Positions 11,401 through 22,813 are shown, counted from the stretch's first letter. The stretch: DNA of 64,000 nt from Chytriomyces cf. hyalinus JEL632 (GCA_025435555.1 JAIWWG010000101.1:40201-104200), one strand, 5' to 3'. Numbers and translations are program-made. The notes: generated by a model not told the origin, from the letters alone.

Positions 11401-11591
11401 CTGAATGCGCCAGTTTATAGAATGCCTTTGCGCGATCGACTGGATTTGCGCTTGCGATTGCCGCGATGGAGCAGTGGGCAAAGTCCATCTGTTTACGAGG
11501 TGTTTACAAAGTGAAAATAAATATAAATAAATAAATAAATAAATAAATAGGGAACAATATTCACCCCCAAATCACGTCCGAATCTGTCCAT
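8412..11591 (-). CDS. INTS4: Integrator complex subunit 4 (INTS4-like), 14 exons
   Basis: HEAT-repeat scaffold of the Integrator cleavage module, which in animals, with INTS9/INTS11, cuts snRNA 3' ends and paused transcripts. Exons (high to low): 11591-11565, 11488-11248, 11182-11111, 11041-10873, 10820-10681, 10605-10531, 10452-10319, 10238-10054, 9978-9643, 9580-9265, 9198-9093, 9012-8823, 8778-8734, 8622-8412. All junctions keep phase; 748 aa. Family matches are CGAFVHGCEDEFELVRKAAV, DMFNDEMFSVR and ANLILIFNAGF, each close to the animal protein. Compared with human (963 aa), about the first 400 residues are absent: an in-frame stop lies shortly upstream of the start and the divergent regulator gene begins at 11655/11781. 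The last three exons have no clear animal counterpart. A (G)24 tract lies in intron 7. Confidence 0.85.
10269..10292. repeat. (G)24 homopolymer in INTS4 intron
   Basis: Twenty-four uninterrupted G on the plus strand (C on the transcribed sense strand), about 30 nt from the acceptor side of the intron between exons 7 and 8. The length is likely to be unreliable in sequencing. Confidence 0.95.
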
Positions 11592-11780
11592 TTCAGGTGC
11601 GTATTTATCGCCATACTTTCTTTCCGATTTGTCTCACTTTGGCCTCTGCAAAACATGCTTCTTCCGCTCTCTCAACGTGTTGCAAAAGGAAAAACTCGGT
11701 TCCAATTCACAGATAATTTTTTGCAAACAAAACGTGAAAATTTTGCCAAAGAGCACAACCACAACTCTACTTCGAATCGA
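11592..11780. promoter_or_regulatory. Divergent promoter between INTS4 and the five-cluster regulator
   Basis: INTS4 starts at 11591 (minus) and the regulator at 11781 (plus; an earlier in-frame ATG is at 11655), so both promoters share at most 189 bp. No clear TATA box seen. Confidence 0.5.
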
Positions 11781-14700
11781 ATGGACCCAGAAGCACCCGA
11801 CAAAGAACTTGAGGCAGCGCAAACGATCCTGATGATGATGGAGGTCGGGGCGGAGAGAGAGCCCGGCAACGACGGGCCCTCCGGCACCGGCGGTGAGTCA
11901 TCCGGGTCGGCGCTTGGATTGCGGCCACGCGTGAAGCCGTGCGAGGGTTGCAAGCGGAGGAGGAAGCGGTGTGATGCGGTGCGACCCGTCTGCGGGACGT
12001 GTGCCAAGCTGCGAGTGTCGTGCGAGTGGACTCCTGAGCATTCTTCCGGATTGGTGTCCACTATTGCCGCACACGGTGAGTATTTTCCGGACACAGTTTG
12101 CTTGATTCTCTTTTTTTCGCATTTCCCCGCTTTCGGCTCTTTGTACCCGTTTCTGACGTGGGATGCCCGCTTTCGATCTGTGTCTGCAAATTCCCTTCTC
12201 CATCTTCACCTGCCTTCGAAAAATTTTTGCTGTCTGAAAAAGAAAAAACGCCTCCTTTTTTCAGTAATACTTTTCTTCTTCATTTTCCACCCCCTTCTAT
12301 CTTGATGTCTTTCTGTTTTTCCCTTTTTTCTTCCTCTGATTTTCGCTCTTTTTTTCCCTTTTTTTTCCCTTTTTTTTCCCTTTTTTTTCCTTCTTTTTTT
12401 TTCATTTATTTCACCCACTCACTCACTCACTCACTCACTTACACTCACAACCAGACTCAGCGCAACGCGCGGAATCACCATGTGAATCATGCCACCTGGA
12501 TAAAACCCATTGCGATCAAACATTCCCAGTCTGCACCCCATGTCTAGGCAAACCCAACCAATGCAAGTATCCGACGCCAACCATATCTGAAAACACGACC
12601 CCATCTTCCCCAAGTCCTTCCGCAACCAGCAGCCTCGCTGTAGCACCTCAAACAGACAAACCAACAAACAACATTCAGCCAACCCAAATCCAGCAGCAAA
12701 TCACTCAGCACCGGACAAAACCAAGCTGCTCAACTTGTCGAACATTTAACCGCGAATGCAACGCGGCGCGTCCTTCCTGCTCATCCTGTATCGCGCACAA
12801 CACTCCGGGAACCTGTGAATACCGTGGCAGAAGGCGCAAGGATCCGCGGTTGATGAGTTGTGCACGGTGTCAGCGTCTTCATTTAAAATGCGACAATGCA
12901 AGACCCTCCTGTGGAGAGTGTTCGAAAAGAGGTCGGGACGGGGCGGCCGGATGTCAATATGCAAGACACGATCCTGTTGCCACCATTGGGAGTGGTGGTC
13001 CGTCTCTCATCTCAATGGAAACAGAAGAGGCAAAAATAGAAAGGAAAATGAGCTTTGGAAGCGATGTTTCACCGCAGTCCTTGGAGTCGGGCAGTGTCGT
13101 TGCAATTGAGGAAGGTTTTCGCAACGTTCAGATGGACGTTGCAGAACCAGAGCAGGAAAATGAGCAAAGTACATCCAGTTCAAGTGCATGCGCCATGGAA
13201 GCGCATACGTCTGCTATGGACTCACAAGTCCAGCGACGAAACGACGAGCAATTGGAAGGACATGATCACCAGCCTCAGTATCCGAGGTACAATGACGCAG
13301 GTCCGAAAAAAGCAGGCCCTGTTGGAGAGTCAGGAGATGCATTGATTGCTGGATCTCGAGCTGTGATTCAGTCACTTTTCACGGACGCACCTGCGGCACA
13401 ACAACCGACTGAAAAGAGCTTACACACTGATGGTGGAGGAGGTAGAAAAACACTCCGCGCAATATCCTCAGGAGAAGACAGTGCATCCAACTCGGAAGGC
13501 AACGGTGGGGATGACAACAACGCTGGAAAGGAAGGAAATGCCAGCGGCGACGATTCATCCTCATCTCAAGAGCGGCATCATCGACACAACCAACACACAT
13601 TGCACGTTCAACGCCAGCAGAACAAAGAACAAGCTCAGCGTGTGCAAGAACGGCGAGATAAAAAGCACGAGTTGGAGCAACATCACCAAGTCATGATTCA
13701 ACAACGCGTCGAGCAACAAATGACGGATCAGCAAGGAAAGGAAGTTGCTGACGAGTCTCCTTCTAATGGGCAGCAAGTGCAAAATCCGTTCCATCACCAT
13801 CACCATCACTACTATCATCATCACCATTATTCGAATGATGGATCCATCGAACAAGATCAGCCGGAGCAGCAGCAGCATCTAACTCAACAATACATGAACG
13901 AAACCTCTCCCTCAACGGTGTTGGCTTCACCTCGAGTGGAATCATATCCTGTCCATCCGATCTACCATCCGACCCAGGAAGCCCAACAACAATATCAACA
14001 ACGTCAACACCAACAATATCAAGAACAGCTGCAATACCAGCATCAACAACAACAGCGGAATCAACAATTTCAACATCCGCAGGCGCTTTCACAATATGGA
14101 AGCCATTATTACCAACAACAATACGACCATGGGCAACTTCAACAACAGCAGCAACAGCAGAATCATCAACATCAACAGATGGCGCAGCAGCAGCGTCAGT
14201 ATCAACAACAACCTTCAACCGACATGCAGCAATCTCAGCAACAACAACAGGGTCAACATCATCACCACCATGTCTACTACCACCAAGTAGCCTCTGCTCC
14301 GTTGGGAAGATTCACATCATCTGCGCCATCAGCACCAACTACTACGCAATCAGTTCCTTCTGCAGCATCCCAAAAAACTGTTTCAAAGCCAACGAAATCA
14401 GTTGCATCAGCGGCGAAACCACCAGTCGCTCAACCCGCCGCAGCAAACTTGGCCTCAAAAACGCGTATCGCAAGCTGCTGGACTTGCTACAAAAAGAAGG
14501 TGAAATGTGACCGTTCTCGGCCGCGATGTGGTTTCTGTCACGCGCGGGGACTCGCATGTGAATACCCAAGTCCGAAAGCGGGTGGTGGTGGTGGTGGTGA
14601 TGAAATCTTGGGTGCTGCCGAAATTATTACACCCAGTGTAACGATTGCTCATCATCAGTCGGCTGAAAAATCGAGGGTATCCACTGATTTGCGAGGTCAG

Positions 14701-15259
14701 CCGCCTGCGCCTGGTGAGAGAGAGAGATGCTTATTTCCGTTGTTTTTTTATTGGTTGATTTTTGATTTCTAATTTTATTTTTTTTTCCCCCCACAAATTT
14801 GTGTTCCAATCAACAGCTGCTGCTGCCGCTCCTTCATCCACACCCGCACATCCAACCATCGACACCAAACCGATTGCCGACCCTAAACCATCGAAAAACT
14901 CATTCTCAAATCTCTTGCCTACTGGATCCGTGCCGTCTCCTGCTGAAGGTAGCACTTTAAGCGGAAGCTTTGTCCCATCTCCGTCCCACCACCTACGAGC
15001 ATTTTCGAACGTGCTCGAAGAAGGATGGACACCGAGTCCCGTTCCAGATGGTGATTTCTCGACACCGAAACATGTACATCAGCAGCAGCGTGGCGGTAGT
15101 AGCAGTAGCAATAGGAATTCAAGCACTCGTGTAGGTGCAGCAGCAGCAGTTGATGCCAAGGGTGTGGCCATGAATGTCACGTATGCGGAAGTGTTGAAGG
15201 CTGGGTTGTTGGGTGGGGGATTGCAGTCGAGAAGTCGGAGTTTGGGAAAAAATGAGTGA
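11781..15259 (+). CDS. Transcription factor with five Zn2Cys6 clusters
   Basis: Exons 11781-12075, 12455-14713, 14817-15259; 900 aa, all junctions in phase. Five separate Gal4-type binuclear zinc clusters are readable: residues 54-81 (CEGCKRRRKRC...), 108-135 (CESCHLDKTHC...), 190-219 (CSTCRTFNREC...), 234-265 (CARCQRLHLKC...) and 773-800 (CWTCYKKKVKC...). Each has all six cysteines in C-x2-C-x6-C-x6-C-x2-C-x(6-10)-C order. Four lie in the first third and one near the end; between them is a long Gln/His-rich, probably disordered region (about residues 430-690). Typical fungal members have one cluster plus a fungal-specific TF domain; no such domain is seen. Expected role is nuclear sequence-specific DNA binding; targets unknown. 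An upstream in-frame ATG at 11655 would add 42 residues. The first intron (379 nt) is unusually long. Confidence 0.9.
12076..12454 (+). other. Long pyrimidine-rich intron of the five-cluster regulator
   Basis: 379 nt against 50-90 nt for most introns here. It contains repeated T(6-8)CCC units (about 12350-12397) and then (ACTC)n (about 12415-12440) directly before the CACAACCAG acceptor. The GTGAGT donor and CAG acceptor are good and the frame is kept, so it is an intron rather than a gene boundary. Confidence 0.8.
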
Positions 15260-16105
15260 CTTGTGGCTTTGGGGTACCAGATGATGGAAGCCAGCATTTA
15301 CTGGGAAAAAAAAAGGGGGGTGAGTGCCAAACAGGGGAGGAGGTGTGGGAGGATGGAAAAGTGCATAGAAACAAGTCCGTTGGTGGGGTGTTGTGTGTTG
15401 TGTTATAGAGGTTGGTTTGTGTGAGAAATGCTCCCAAAATCGAAAGTCTCCCGCGCGCGTATTTGTCGAAATTTTTCGATGTCTCGAAAGGAATCATTTC
15501 CCGAAAGTCCCATTGAAATTTATTCGGAAGTTGCGTTACATTAGCTGGATTGTTTTTCCCGGGCGTGTTTTGTGCTTGTGAACACAAAAAAATTGTCAGT
15601 GCGTATATTAATGGTTTGGAGATTGCTTGTTATTTCTTTTATTTTTCATTCTCGTTGAGGACTTGTATCGTTGTGTACCATATACCCCCCCTCCTTCCCC
15701 TGTTATTGGCACCAGGTCTTAACATGTGGTGGTGTGCTTTTTTTTTGTTTTGTTGTTCTTATTTCGTTGAGGAATAAATTTGTACGTTGCGGCTATGAAT
15801 GAATGCATGAGAGTACTCTGAAGCCAGATGGATTGTTCCTCAGATCGATCTGATGCTTACATGGATGGCATCTTTCCCGTGGCGGACTGACTGCATAAAC
15901 ATCATTTCTGAAAGAAACTCAACTCGTCCAATGAGTGCCTTAAAGGGCGACAAATACGCGCTGTTTGGAAAGGGTAAATCTCACGCTTTGCGTACTTCAA
16001 AAGTAGATGAAGAATATATTCATTGTTCAAGATGCAAGCTCAAAAGTGTAAAAGTGTAAATATTAAAATGAAAAAATAAATAAATACAGTTATAATCACA
16101 ATTGG
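15260..16105. other. Intergenic, no gene seen
   Basis: 3' flank of the regulator and downstream spacer. Short frames only; an AAATAAATAAAT-type run near 16072-16086 could serve as poly(A) signal. Confidence 0.5.
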
Positions 16106-16507
16106 TCATTTCCCTCTCCCCAATCGCTTCTCAACCCTTTGCACAAGTCCGCGACTCCAAAACCCAACCGCAGATGACACCATCCACCAAACAATCATGA
16201 TCAGTGCATTAAGAGAGTCATACACCCGCCGCAGAGCAGGCTTTGGCGCCGTGCACACCTTCCACGGCTCTGCGTAGCAGTAGTCCATAGACCGGAACAA
16301 GGGTATCGCGGATGTTCGCGAGAACTGGGTTGCTGAGATGGTGAATGGAGGCATGGCGGACTCAAAGTCTGAAAACGGGTCCGAAGACACGACGTGATGT
16401 AGGAGATCGACGTGTGGTGGCATATCCCGTGCGGAGATGGGAGAGGAGCATACGACTAGCAAGAGAAGCGAGATGTGTCTGAGGGAGACGGATGATGATG
16501 ATGGCAT
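16106..16507 (-). CDS. Small secretory-pathway protein, unknown function
   Basis: Single-exon frame of 133 aa starting at the ATG at 16507. The first 26 residues form a classic signal peptide: hydroxyl-rich start, SLLLLVVC core and small residues before ARD. A second hydrophobic stretch (IMIVWWMVSSAVGFW) near the C-terminus could anchor it in a membrane, leaving a basic tail. Two Cys flank an acidic/aromatic centre (YCYAEPWKVC). No family recognised. It lies tail-to-tail with the upstream regulator. Confidence is moderate because nothing but composition supports it. Confidence 0.5.
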   Translation of the reverse strand: MPSSSSVSLRHISLLLLVVCSSPISARDMPPHVDLLHHVVSSDPFSDFESAMPPFTISATQFSRTSAIPLFRSMDYCYAEPWKVCTAPKPALRRVYDSLNALIMIVWWMVSSAVGFWSRGLVQRVEKRLGRGK

Positions 16508-17058
16508 TCTTTGCTTCGGAATTTCGTTGGGGAAAGGACCCAAAAAACCAAGCATTCCGAAAATTGAAGGTACCCCCCCCTGATAAGAAACCCTGTTTTT
16601 ATTTCACGCATCAAATGTTATCCCGTTGCTCACTCCGACGGCGGTCACAGAGGAACCTGACTGAATGTCGGCATCGGCAGAGTGTTTGATGAGAGAGAGT
16701 GCGTGTTTGAGAGTGAGAAGACATTGTGCCTCCGCTTGTTGGGCCAGTGCTCGAAGTCAGTCTTTGTCAGCATTGTAAGCGTCGGTTCTGTCGCTTCAGG
16801 CAGAATGTCTCTCGTTGTTTGTTTGCACCCGCGTCAAGAATAACACAAGTCTTAAAAAGGGATTCGATCGATTGCCGCATTTGAAATTCCCACAACTTCC
16901 CGCAAAATAGCCTCGTGTTCTCTCGGCCCGCCCGTTAACAGCAGCTCGCACTTTAAGCCCGGCAGGACCATGGTAGCAGCAGTGGCAGCACCAAATCCAG
17001 CAATAAAGACAGCAAAAAAGAAAGAAAACAAAAGTGAAAAAAAGAGAAAAAAACAAAA
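16508..17058. other. Divergent intergenic region
   Basis: Between the small secreted protein (minus) and the zinc regulator (plus). The 3' end is A-rich; an acceptor-like TTTGTTTCAG at about 17066-17075 leaves open a 5' intron in the regulator gene. No other gene seen. Confidence 0.4.
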
Positions 17059-18850
17059 ATGCAATATTTGTTTCAGAATTTGTCGCCGTTTCCCAAGCAA
17101 CAACCACCGCACAAGAGTCAGCCGCAAGACTGGATGCAACCAACACATTCACTGTCCGCAGAGTACGGAAGCAGCTCAGACCAGGAGCGGGAGGCCGTCG
17201 AGGCCATGCTCAACTTTCACCGCTGCTCCCAGTCCCCACCACATCGCATCAGTCACGGCGAGGCCGGCGATTCCTACCCCGAGGCCCGGAGTGCAGCCCC
17301 AATATCAGCGGGGATGCCGCTGGGAACAAATGGGCCCGCCGAAGTAGATCGGCTGCCCGACGGCGTCGCTGCTGGTTCACTCAAGCGCTTACGCCCCTGC
17401 GACTTGTGCAGGGCCATGAGGAAACGCTGCGAGTTTGAGTCTGGCGAAAATTGCATTCGCTGCACCGAGCGGGGCGAAACTTGTGCGTATGCGGATGAGA
17501 TGCGCAAAAAGTCGAGTCTCTCGGGTGGCACAGCCGAAATGTCTTCATCCTACGACATTCCCACTGTCTCTATGCCTGATGTAAGAGCCATGTCGGACTC
17601 TCCGTACATGCAGCAAGCCATTCTGGCTTCTCTCGACGAGTCTCCGCGCATTGCAAAGACACGCAGGCATGCCGCCTGCACAGCCTGCCACACCAAAAAG
17701 ATAAAATGCGATATGCTCAAGCCATCATGTACGGGATGCTATGAGCGATCCAAAGTGTGCATCTATCCGATTCCGCCTCAAAATGGCGACGGTGAACCTC
17801 GAAAGGCTCACTTTGCCCTTCCAAAAGGCGCATCGCCCGTTATTCCCTCCCAACCGATACCAGCAGAAGCTTCAAATACTGCCAAGGCGGAAGTGTCGGG
17901 ACAATCTTCAGCATCGATCAATCCTTCCTCGTCTGTCGCACTGCGAAATCCTTCACTGGGGCCTGATTCTGGGGACGAATCCATTCATTCAGCAGACAAT
18001 GGATACTATTCAACCGATTCAGCTGCTTCAAGGCTAAATCAAGTTGCGCAGGACCAGTCGCAAATTGACAGCACTTCCGCAATTTCATCTGCAGCACTTG
18101 CCATCGAAAATTTATCGAAACCACAGCTCCCTTCACTTCCTGCAGCCTCCTCCGCTTCTCCGCTTTCATACGATCGCAACCTGTCAAATCCAAGCGACGT
18201 CCACAAGCCCGCACATGAATTTAAGAAATCAGCCAATCAATTCCCACTCTTTCACCCTTCCTTCTTTGAACGCGACCCAAATTTTGTATCCCGTTTCAAA
18301 TCCAAAAAGCAAATCAAGCAGGCTGCCATCACTGCCGCAGCGCTTGCATCGAATCCAGGCAGTCTGTCACTTGCCGACATTGTCCTCGACAAACTACCGC
18401 GAGTCAAACCGGGCATTCGAAAACGAATCAAGTGTGGAAAGTTGTGGATTTTGGACCCGGAGACTGCAGAAAAGGTGTATTTTTGCCCGATTTGTCGCAA
18501 AGATTACACCACTGCAAATGGGCTGAAGGTGATTTTTTCAAGATTTTATGTTTGAATGTTTCCAGACAGCTGATGGCTGCTTTGAAATTTCTTAGTATCA
18601 CTTGAGCTTGCATACGGATTTTCACAACATGCCGCCCGGGTATTATTGGAGCAAAGAATCGGCAACTGAAGATTTGACCAAAGTCTTCCAATGCACTGTA
18701 GAGCCATGTCGAAAAGCATACAGCACACTCGCGGGACTCAAATATCACATGGGAAAAGGCAAACATGGATCTGCGGAGGGCAGGCAAAGTGGGGATGAGG
18801 CGGGAGCAAGCAGTTCGGAAGATGAAGAAGATTTGAACCCGGATGAGTGA
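17059..18850 (+). CDS. Regulator with two Zn2Cys6 clusters and two C2H2 fingers
   Basis: Exons 17059-18528 and 18596-18850; 574 aa, in phase. Zn2Cys6 cluster 1 spans residues 114-142 (CDLCRAMRKRC..., one residue longer than usual between Cys3 and Cys4) and cluster 2 spans 207-234 (CTACHTKKIKC...). The C-terminus has two C2H2 fingers: Cys476/Cys479/His492/His496 (CPICRKDYTTANGLKYH, split by the intron) and Cys523/Cys528/His541/His547 (CTVEPCRKAYSTLAGLKYH). The NGLKYH/AGLKYH pattern resembles the SFP1/JAZF1 finger pair. The middle is Ser/Pro/Ala-rich. It combines two DNA-binding fold types usually found in different proteins. It is the second multi-cluster gene on this strand, 1.8 kb after the first. 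The start is the first Met of the long frame; an upstream exon is possible. Confidence 0.88.
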
Positions 18851-19570
18851 AAAGTGTTTGGAAGAAGGCTCTTTTTCTTTTTTTGGGTTTATTTGGGGGG
18901 TATTCGGTGTTTTTTCTTCTAATTTTGGACACGGCTTTCTTGTTTGATTGACGCGCTTTTATGTATTGTTTTTTTTTCGCAGTTTCCCCTTTTTCACTCG
19001 GAGCTTTTTTATCACTTTCGACTCTTTCTGTCCTGACTTATTCTTCCGACCTGTTTCTGTTTTGACTCATTCGATTGATGGCTGTATATATTTTTAGTCG
19101 CTGTTCTTTAACTCACTCCTTCCAAATAAAGTAACCTTTTCGCAGTCTCAACAAAAAGAAAAGAAAAAAGAAAAAAGAAGAAGGAGGAGAGAGGGTGTTG
19201 AGAACTGGGGACTGTTTGTAGCGAGTGTCGGGTAACGTTCACATGATGCATCAAATGACCTTGTTACGCCCAATGTTTATGCCCTTACAGCTGTGTTAGT
19301 AACGCGTAAGGAATCGTGGGTCATGCCGTGATCCCATCGGCTGTTTTCCGGTGATTGTCATTCAGCGAACGGGCGCAGTCACTTGCTCAACCGCGAGCAT
19401 ATGATTTAAACAAGCCACCCGAAAAAAAGCGGACAAAAAAAAACACTTTGAAATATGGTTGGTGCCCTGATCCCAAAGAAACCAAGGCAACGCTAACCCA
19501 AGCAACCCCCCACCCCATTCCACAGCCCTGCTGCAACATACACAGTCTTGCCGAATGCTCTGACGAGGCA
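18851..19570. other. Intergenic, no gene seen
   Basis: T-rich 3' flank with AATAAA near 19125, then a purine-rich AAAAGAAAAG stretch near 19155. In-frame sequence without an ATG continues upstream of the aminopeptidase start. Confidence 0.5.
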
Positions 19571-22500
19571 ATGGCACTCATCACCGCCTCAGGAATGTCT
19601 CCCATTGCCGTGAACAAGAACTTTGCCACGGACTCTGCCAAGCCCAGTTACGCGCCACACTCACGGATCCTTCCCGTGCACATCCGGATCGCCCTCCAGA
19701 GCACCGAGCACGAGCTGAAGGCCAAGCGGATGCCTGCTGTCGTGTCCGTCACTGTCCGCGGGCATTCCGCCGCATCCGGATCCCTTGCAAAGGTTGACAG
19801 AGTGCTGAGACTCAACGCCGTCGATTTAACAATCAATTCTGTCACGGGGGTGGACTCGTGGGATCATGATGGAAAGATTCTCGAGCTGCAATGGATCAAG
19901 GGATTCCACGGCGACAAGGTTGTTAGCATTGACTATGTCATTGAAAAGTAAGTGGAGCTTTCAGAATTTGGCACCCCCCCAACCCTCGTTATTCAAACTA
20001 TGTCCACTGCATAAAACAGACCCATCGCAGGTCTCTACTTCCATGTTGCGGATGCGGCCGTTCCTGATCGGGCGCTCCATGTCATCACCGACCACGAATC
20101 TGAGCGCGCGCGGTACTGGCTGCCCTGTGTCGATCTTCCACTTGTACGAACCACGCTTGGTATGTGTGTTTCAAAAACTTCTCATGCATGCATTGGCTGG
20201 CACAGTTCCTGATGCGTCGTTTCGATTCTCACTTTTACTCAGAATTTGTCATCACTCACTCAACCCATCACACTGCTGTGGCAAATGGTGCTCACATCTC
20301 AACCACCCCAAATGCCAACAACGCTGATATCAGTACAACCGTATACAAACTCGCGAACCACACATGTCCGAGTTACTTGATTTGCTGGGCTGTGGGTGAT
20401 TTTGTGACTGTGGATGATGGAGATGTGGACGGCATGAAGTTGCAGTACCTTTGCTCCAGAGACAATGAGTTTGTCACACCCGAGAACTTGCTGAAAACGT
20501 TTGGACGGACGGGCGAAATGGTGCGGTGGATGCAGAACAAGCTTGGGTTCAAGTTTCCTTGGGAAAAATACTATCAGGTTGCCGCAACTCAAAAAAGTTA
20601 TCGATGTGTTCGAATGCAAAAACTAAACAGTTCTTAAAAAAACTCAGATTATTTCCCCAAAAATCGAGGGCGGTGCCATGGAAAACATTAGTCTCGTCAC
20701 TTACAAGGACATTTTCCTCGTCGACGACAACATTGCGAAAGACGGGTGGGGAGCTATCGTCGAAGGTGTCAACTTGCACGAAATGGCGCATACGTATTTC
20801 GGTGACTTGATCACGATGCGTCACTTTGAGCATGTCTGGTTGAAGGAGTCCTGGGCCACATACATGGAGAGTGTGTGGGCGGAGGAGCATCACACCCATG
20901 AAGAGGCGCGTTTCGAAATCTTCAATCAGGTGGAGTGGTACATGCAGGAGACTGCGTCGTATGTGCGGCCGATTGTCTGTCGCACGTACGACAGCTCTTG
21001 GGATATGTTTGACGGTCACACGTACCCAGGAGGTGCGTTTAGGTTGCACATGTTGCGATGGACTTTGGGAAATGACACGTTCTGGGCTGGAGTGAAGAGT
21101 TGAGTTTTTTTGCTTTACTACAATTATCTCGATGAAAATGCTGACTGGCTTCTCAACCAGATTACATCAAAAAGTACTCTGGCAAATACTCTGAAACCGA
21201 GGACTTTAAACGCGAATTGGAACTCGAATCCGGCATGAACTTGACCAAATTCTTTGACCAGTGGATTTACGGCCGCGGCTTCGTTAAACTCAAGGCTGAC
21301 TACGAATACAATGCAGACCGCAAGCTAGTTCAAATCACGCTCGAGCAAACTCAGTTCAACAAGGACCTTCAAATCCCGTTGGTGTTTGATGTGACAATTG
21401 AAATTGACGTTGTTGACGTTGATGGAAAAGTGCACACTGCGGAAGTGGTCTTCAACGACACAACTGGCCCAAAAGTGATGGCATTCATTCCATTGGGCGA
21501 TGCAAAGCCAGACGTGGTTGAAATTGATCCGCGCGGAAAAGTATTGCACAGTGCTGAGTTTAACCCTGGCGAAGCCATTTTGGAAGGAACTGCTAAAAGA
21601 GGCAGGGATGTCGTGAGCAGGGTGAGCATCTTAACTTGGCTGCCTTTCTTGACGGTTTTGTTGACTTGTTTCCTGTTTAGATTCGTGCATACCGTCAACT
21701 CATCAAAAACGGTGGTGTATCTTCCATGAAGAAGGTGGCCGCAGCATTACTCAATGAGCCATTTTATGGCGTCAGAAGTTCTGGTGAGAAGTCGCCCTGG
21801 GTTCCACTCTTTTAGGCTCTGCACTAATTTTTACTTTGCCAGTCTACACAAGCCTGTCGAGTTCCGACCTTCAATCTGCAGTGAACATTCTGGCAGCCTC
21901 TTTGGCGACTGAAAGTGACCCACGATCTTTGCGAGTTCTCGTCAATTCTGCCACTGCAAAGGACGCTGGAATCCGCGACGGGCTTTTATCCGTGCTCAAC
22001 ACAAAAGCCAACCTTCTCTCCCCACGCTCCCGTCGATTCTTGTACACCAACCTCGGCCGCCAAAGACACTCCGATGACGCAAACCTCTTGATTGCAGCCT
22101 GGAACGACCCATCCAGCCGTGACATCCACTCCCACACGTACCAAGGAATCCTTGCTGGTCTCGGTCTCCACCGATCCCAAGCGGCCTTTGACCACCTCCA
22201 CACCCTTCTATTCAGCGAGAATGGACGTGCAATGCCCGAGACATGCCACGTGGTTGCAGTGGACGCATATGCAAGTGCTGCAGTATGGCTCGAGAACGCG
22301 CTTCACAGGAAGGAAGCTGCAGAGCGTTTGGCACACCTTGTTAGAGCGGATGGCTCGCACCGAGTGCAAGTGGCAGCTATTCGTGCATTGGCCAAATTTG
22401 GAGATGAAAAGAAGCCACATTTGGGTGTTTGTGCGGCGGTGGCTGCGACGGCGCTTGCTGAGCAGGAGACGGGTAAACTGGTGGCGTTTGTGAAGGGTTT

Positions 22501-22648
22501 GAGTTCAGGCGGTGCGGACGATGTTGCCGGATTGAAGAAGACTGTGGAGGAGCTGGAAACGAAGCTGAAGAAGGTGGAGCAAACCATGTTATTATTGGAG
22601 GCGAAGCAAGAGAGCGGACTGTTTACTGCTGCGACCAAGAGCGAGTAG
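19571..22648 (+). CDS. M1-family zinc aminopeptidase, 7 exons
   Basis: Removes N-terminal residues from peptides. Exons 19571-19947, 20020-20159, 20243-20577, 20648-21098, 21161-21621, 21681-21783, 21843-22648; 890 aa, all in phase. Diagnostic motifs are GGAMEN (residues 292-297, binds the substrate N-terminus) and HEMAHTYFGD with HExxH at 328-332 and the third zinc ligand Glu351 exactly 18 residues on (KESWATYME). The C-terminal ~300 residues are a helical HEAT-like domain ending in a coiled coil, as in puromycin-sensitive/ERAP-type enzymes. All catalytic residues are present. No signal peptide, so probably cytosolic. 19571 is the first in-frame ATG; open, Cys-containing sequence runs further upstream, so an extra 5' exon is possible. 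Tail-to-tail with SMC5. Confidence 0.93.
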
Positions 22649-22813
22649 AATTGTTTGTGACTGCCATTAAAGCCGCTTAAACTTTTTGGATACAACGAAC
22701 TTGTTTCGGTTGGATATAGGATCAACACTGCTGCATTCATTTCAGATCACATCATTTTATTATTCTTTGATAAACACAATACGCCCAAGCACAAACAGTC
22801 TTGCTCCCCTCAC

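Noticed and set aside
12415-12440. (ACTC)n as a CRISPR-like or telomeric repeat
   Set aside because: Short perfect tetranucleotide slippage repeat inside an intron; no spacers, and not a telomere motif.
13561-14218. Long minus-strand frames (Leu/Val/Asp-rich)
   Set aside because: They are the antisense of the Gln/His codon repeats in the five-cluster regulator; low complexity, not genes.
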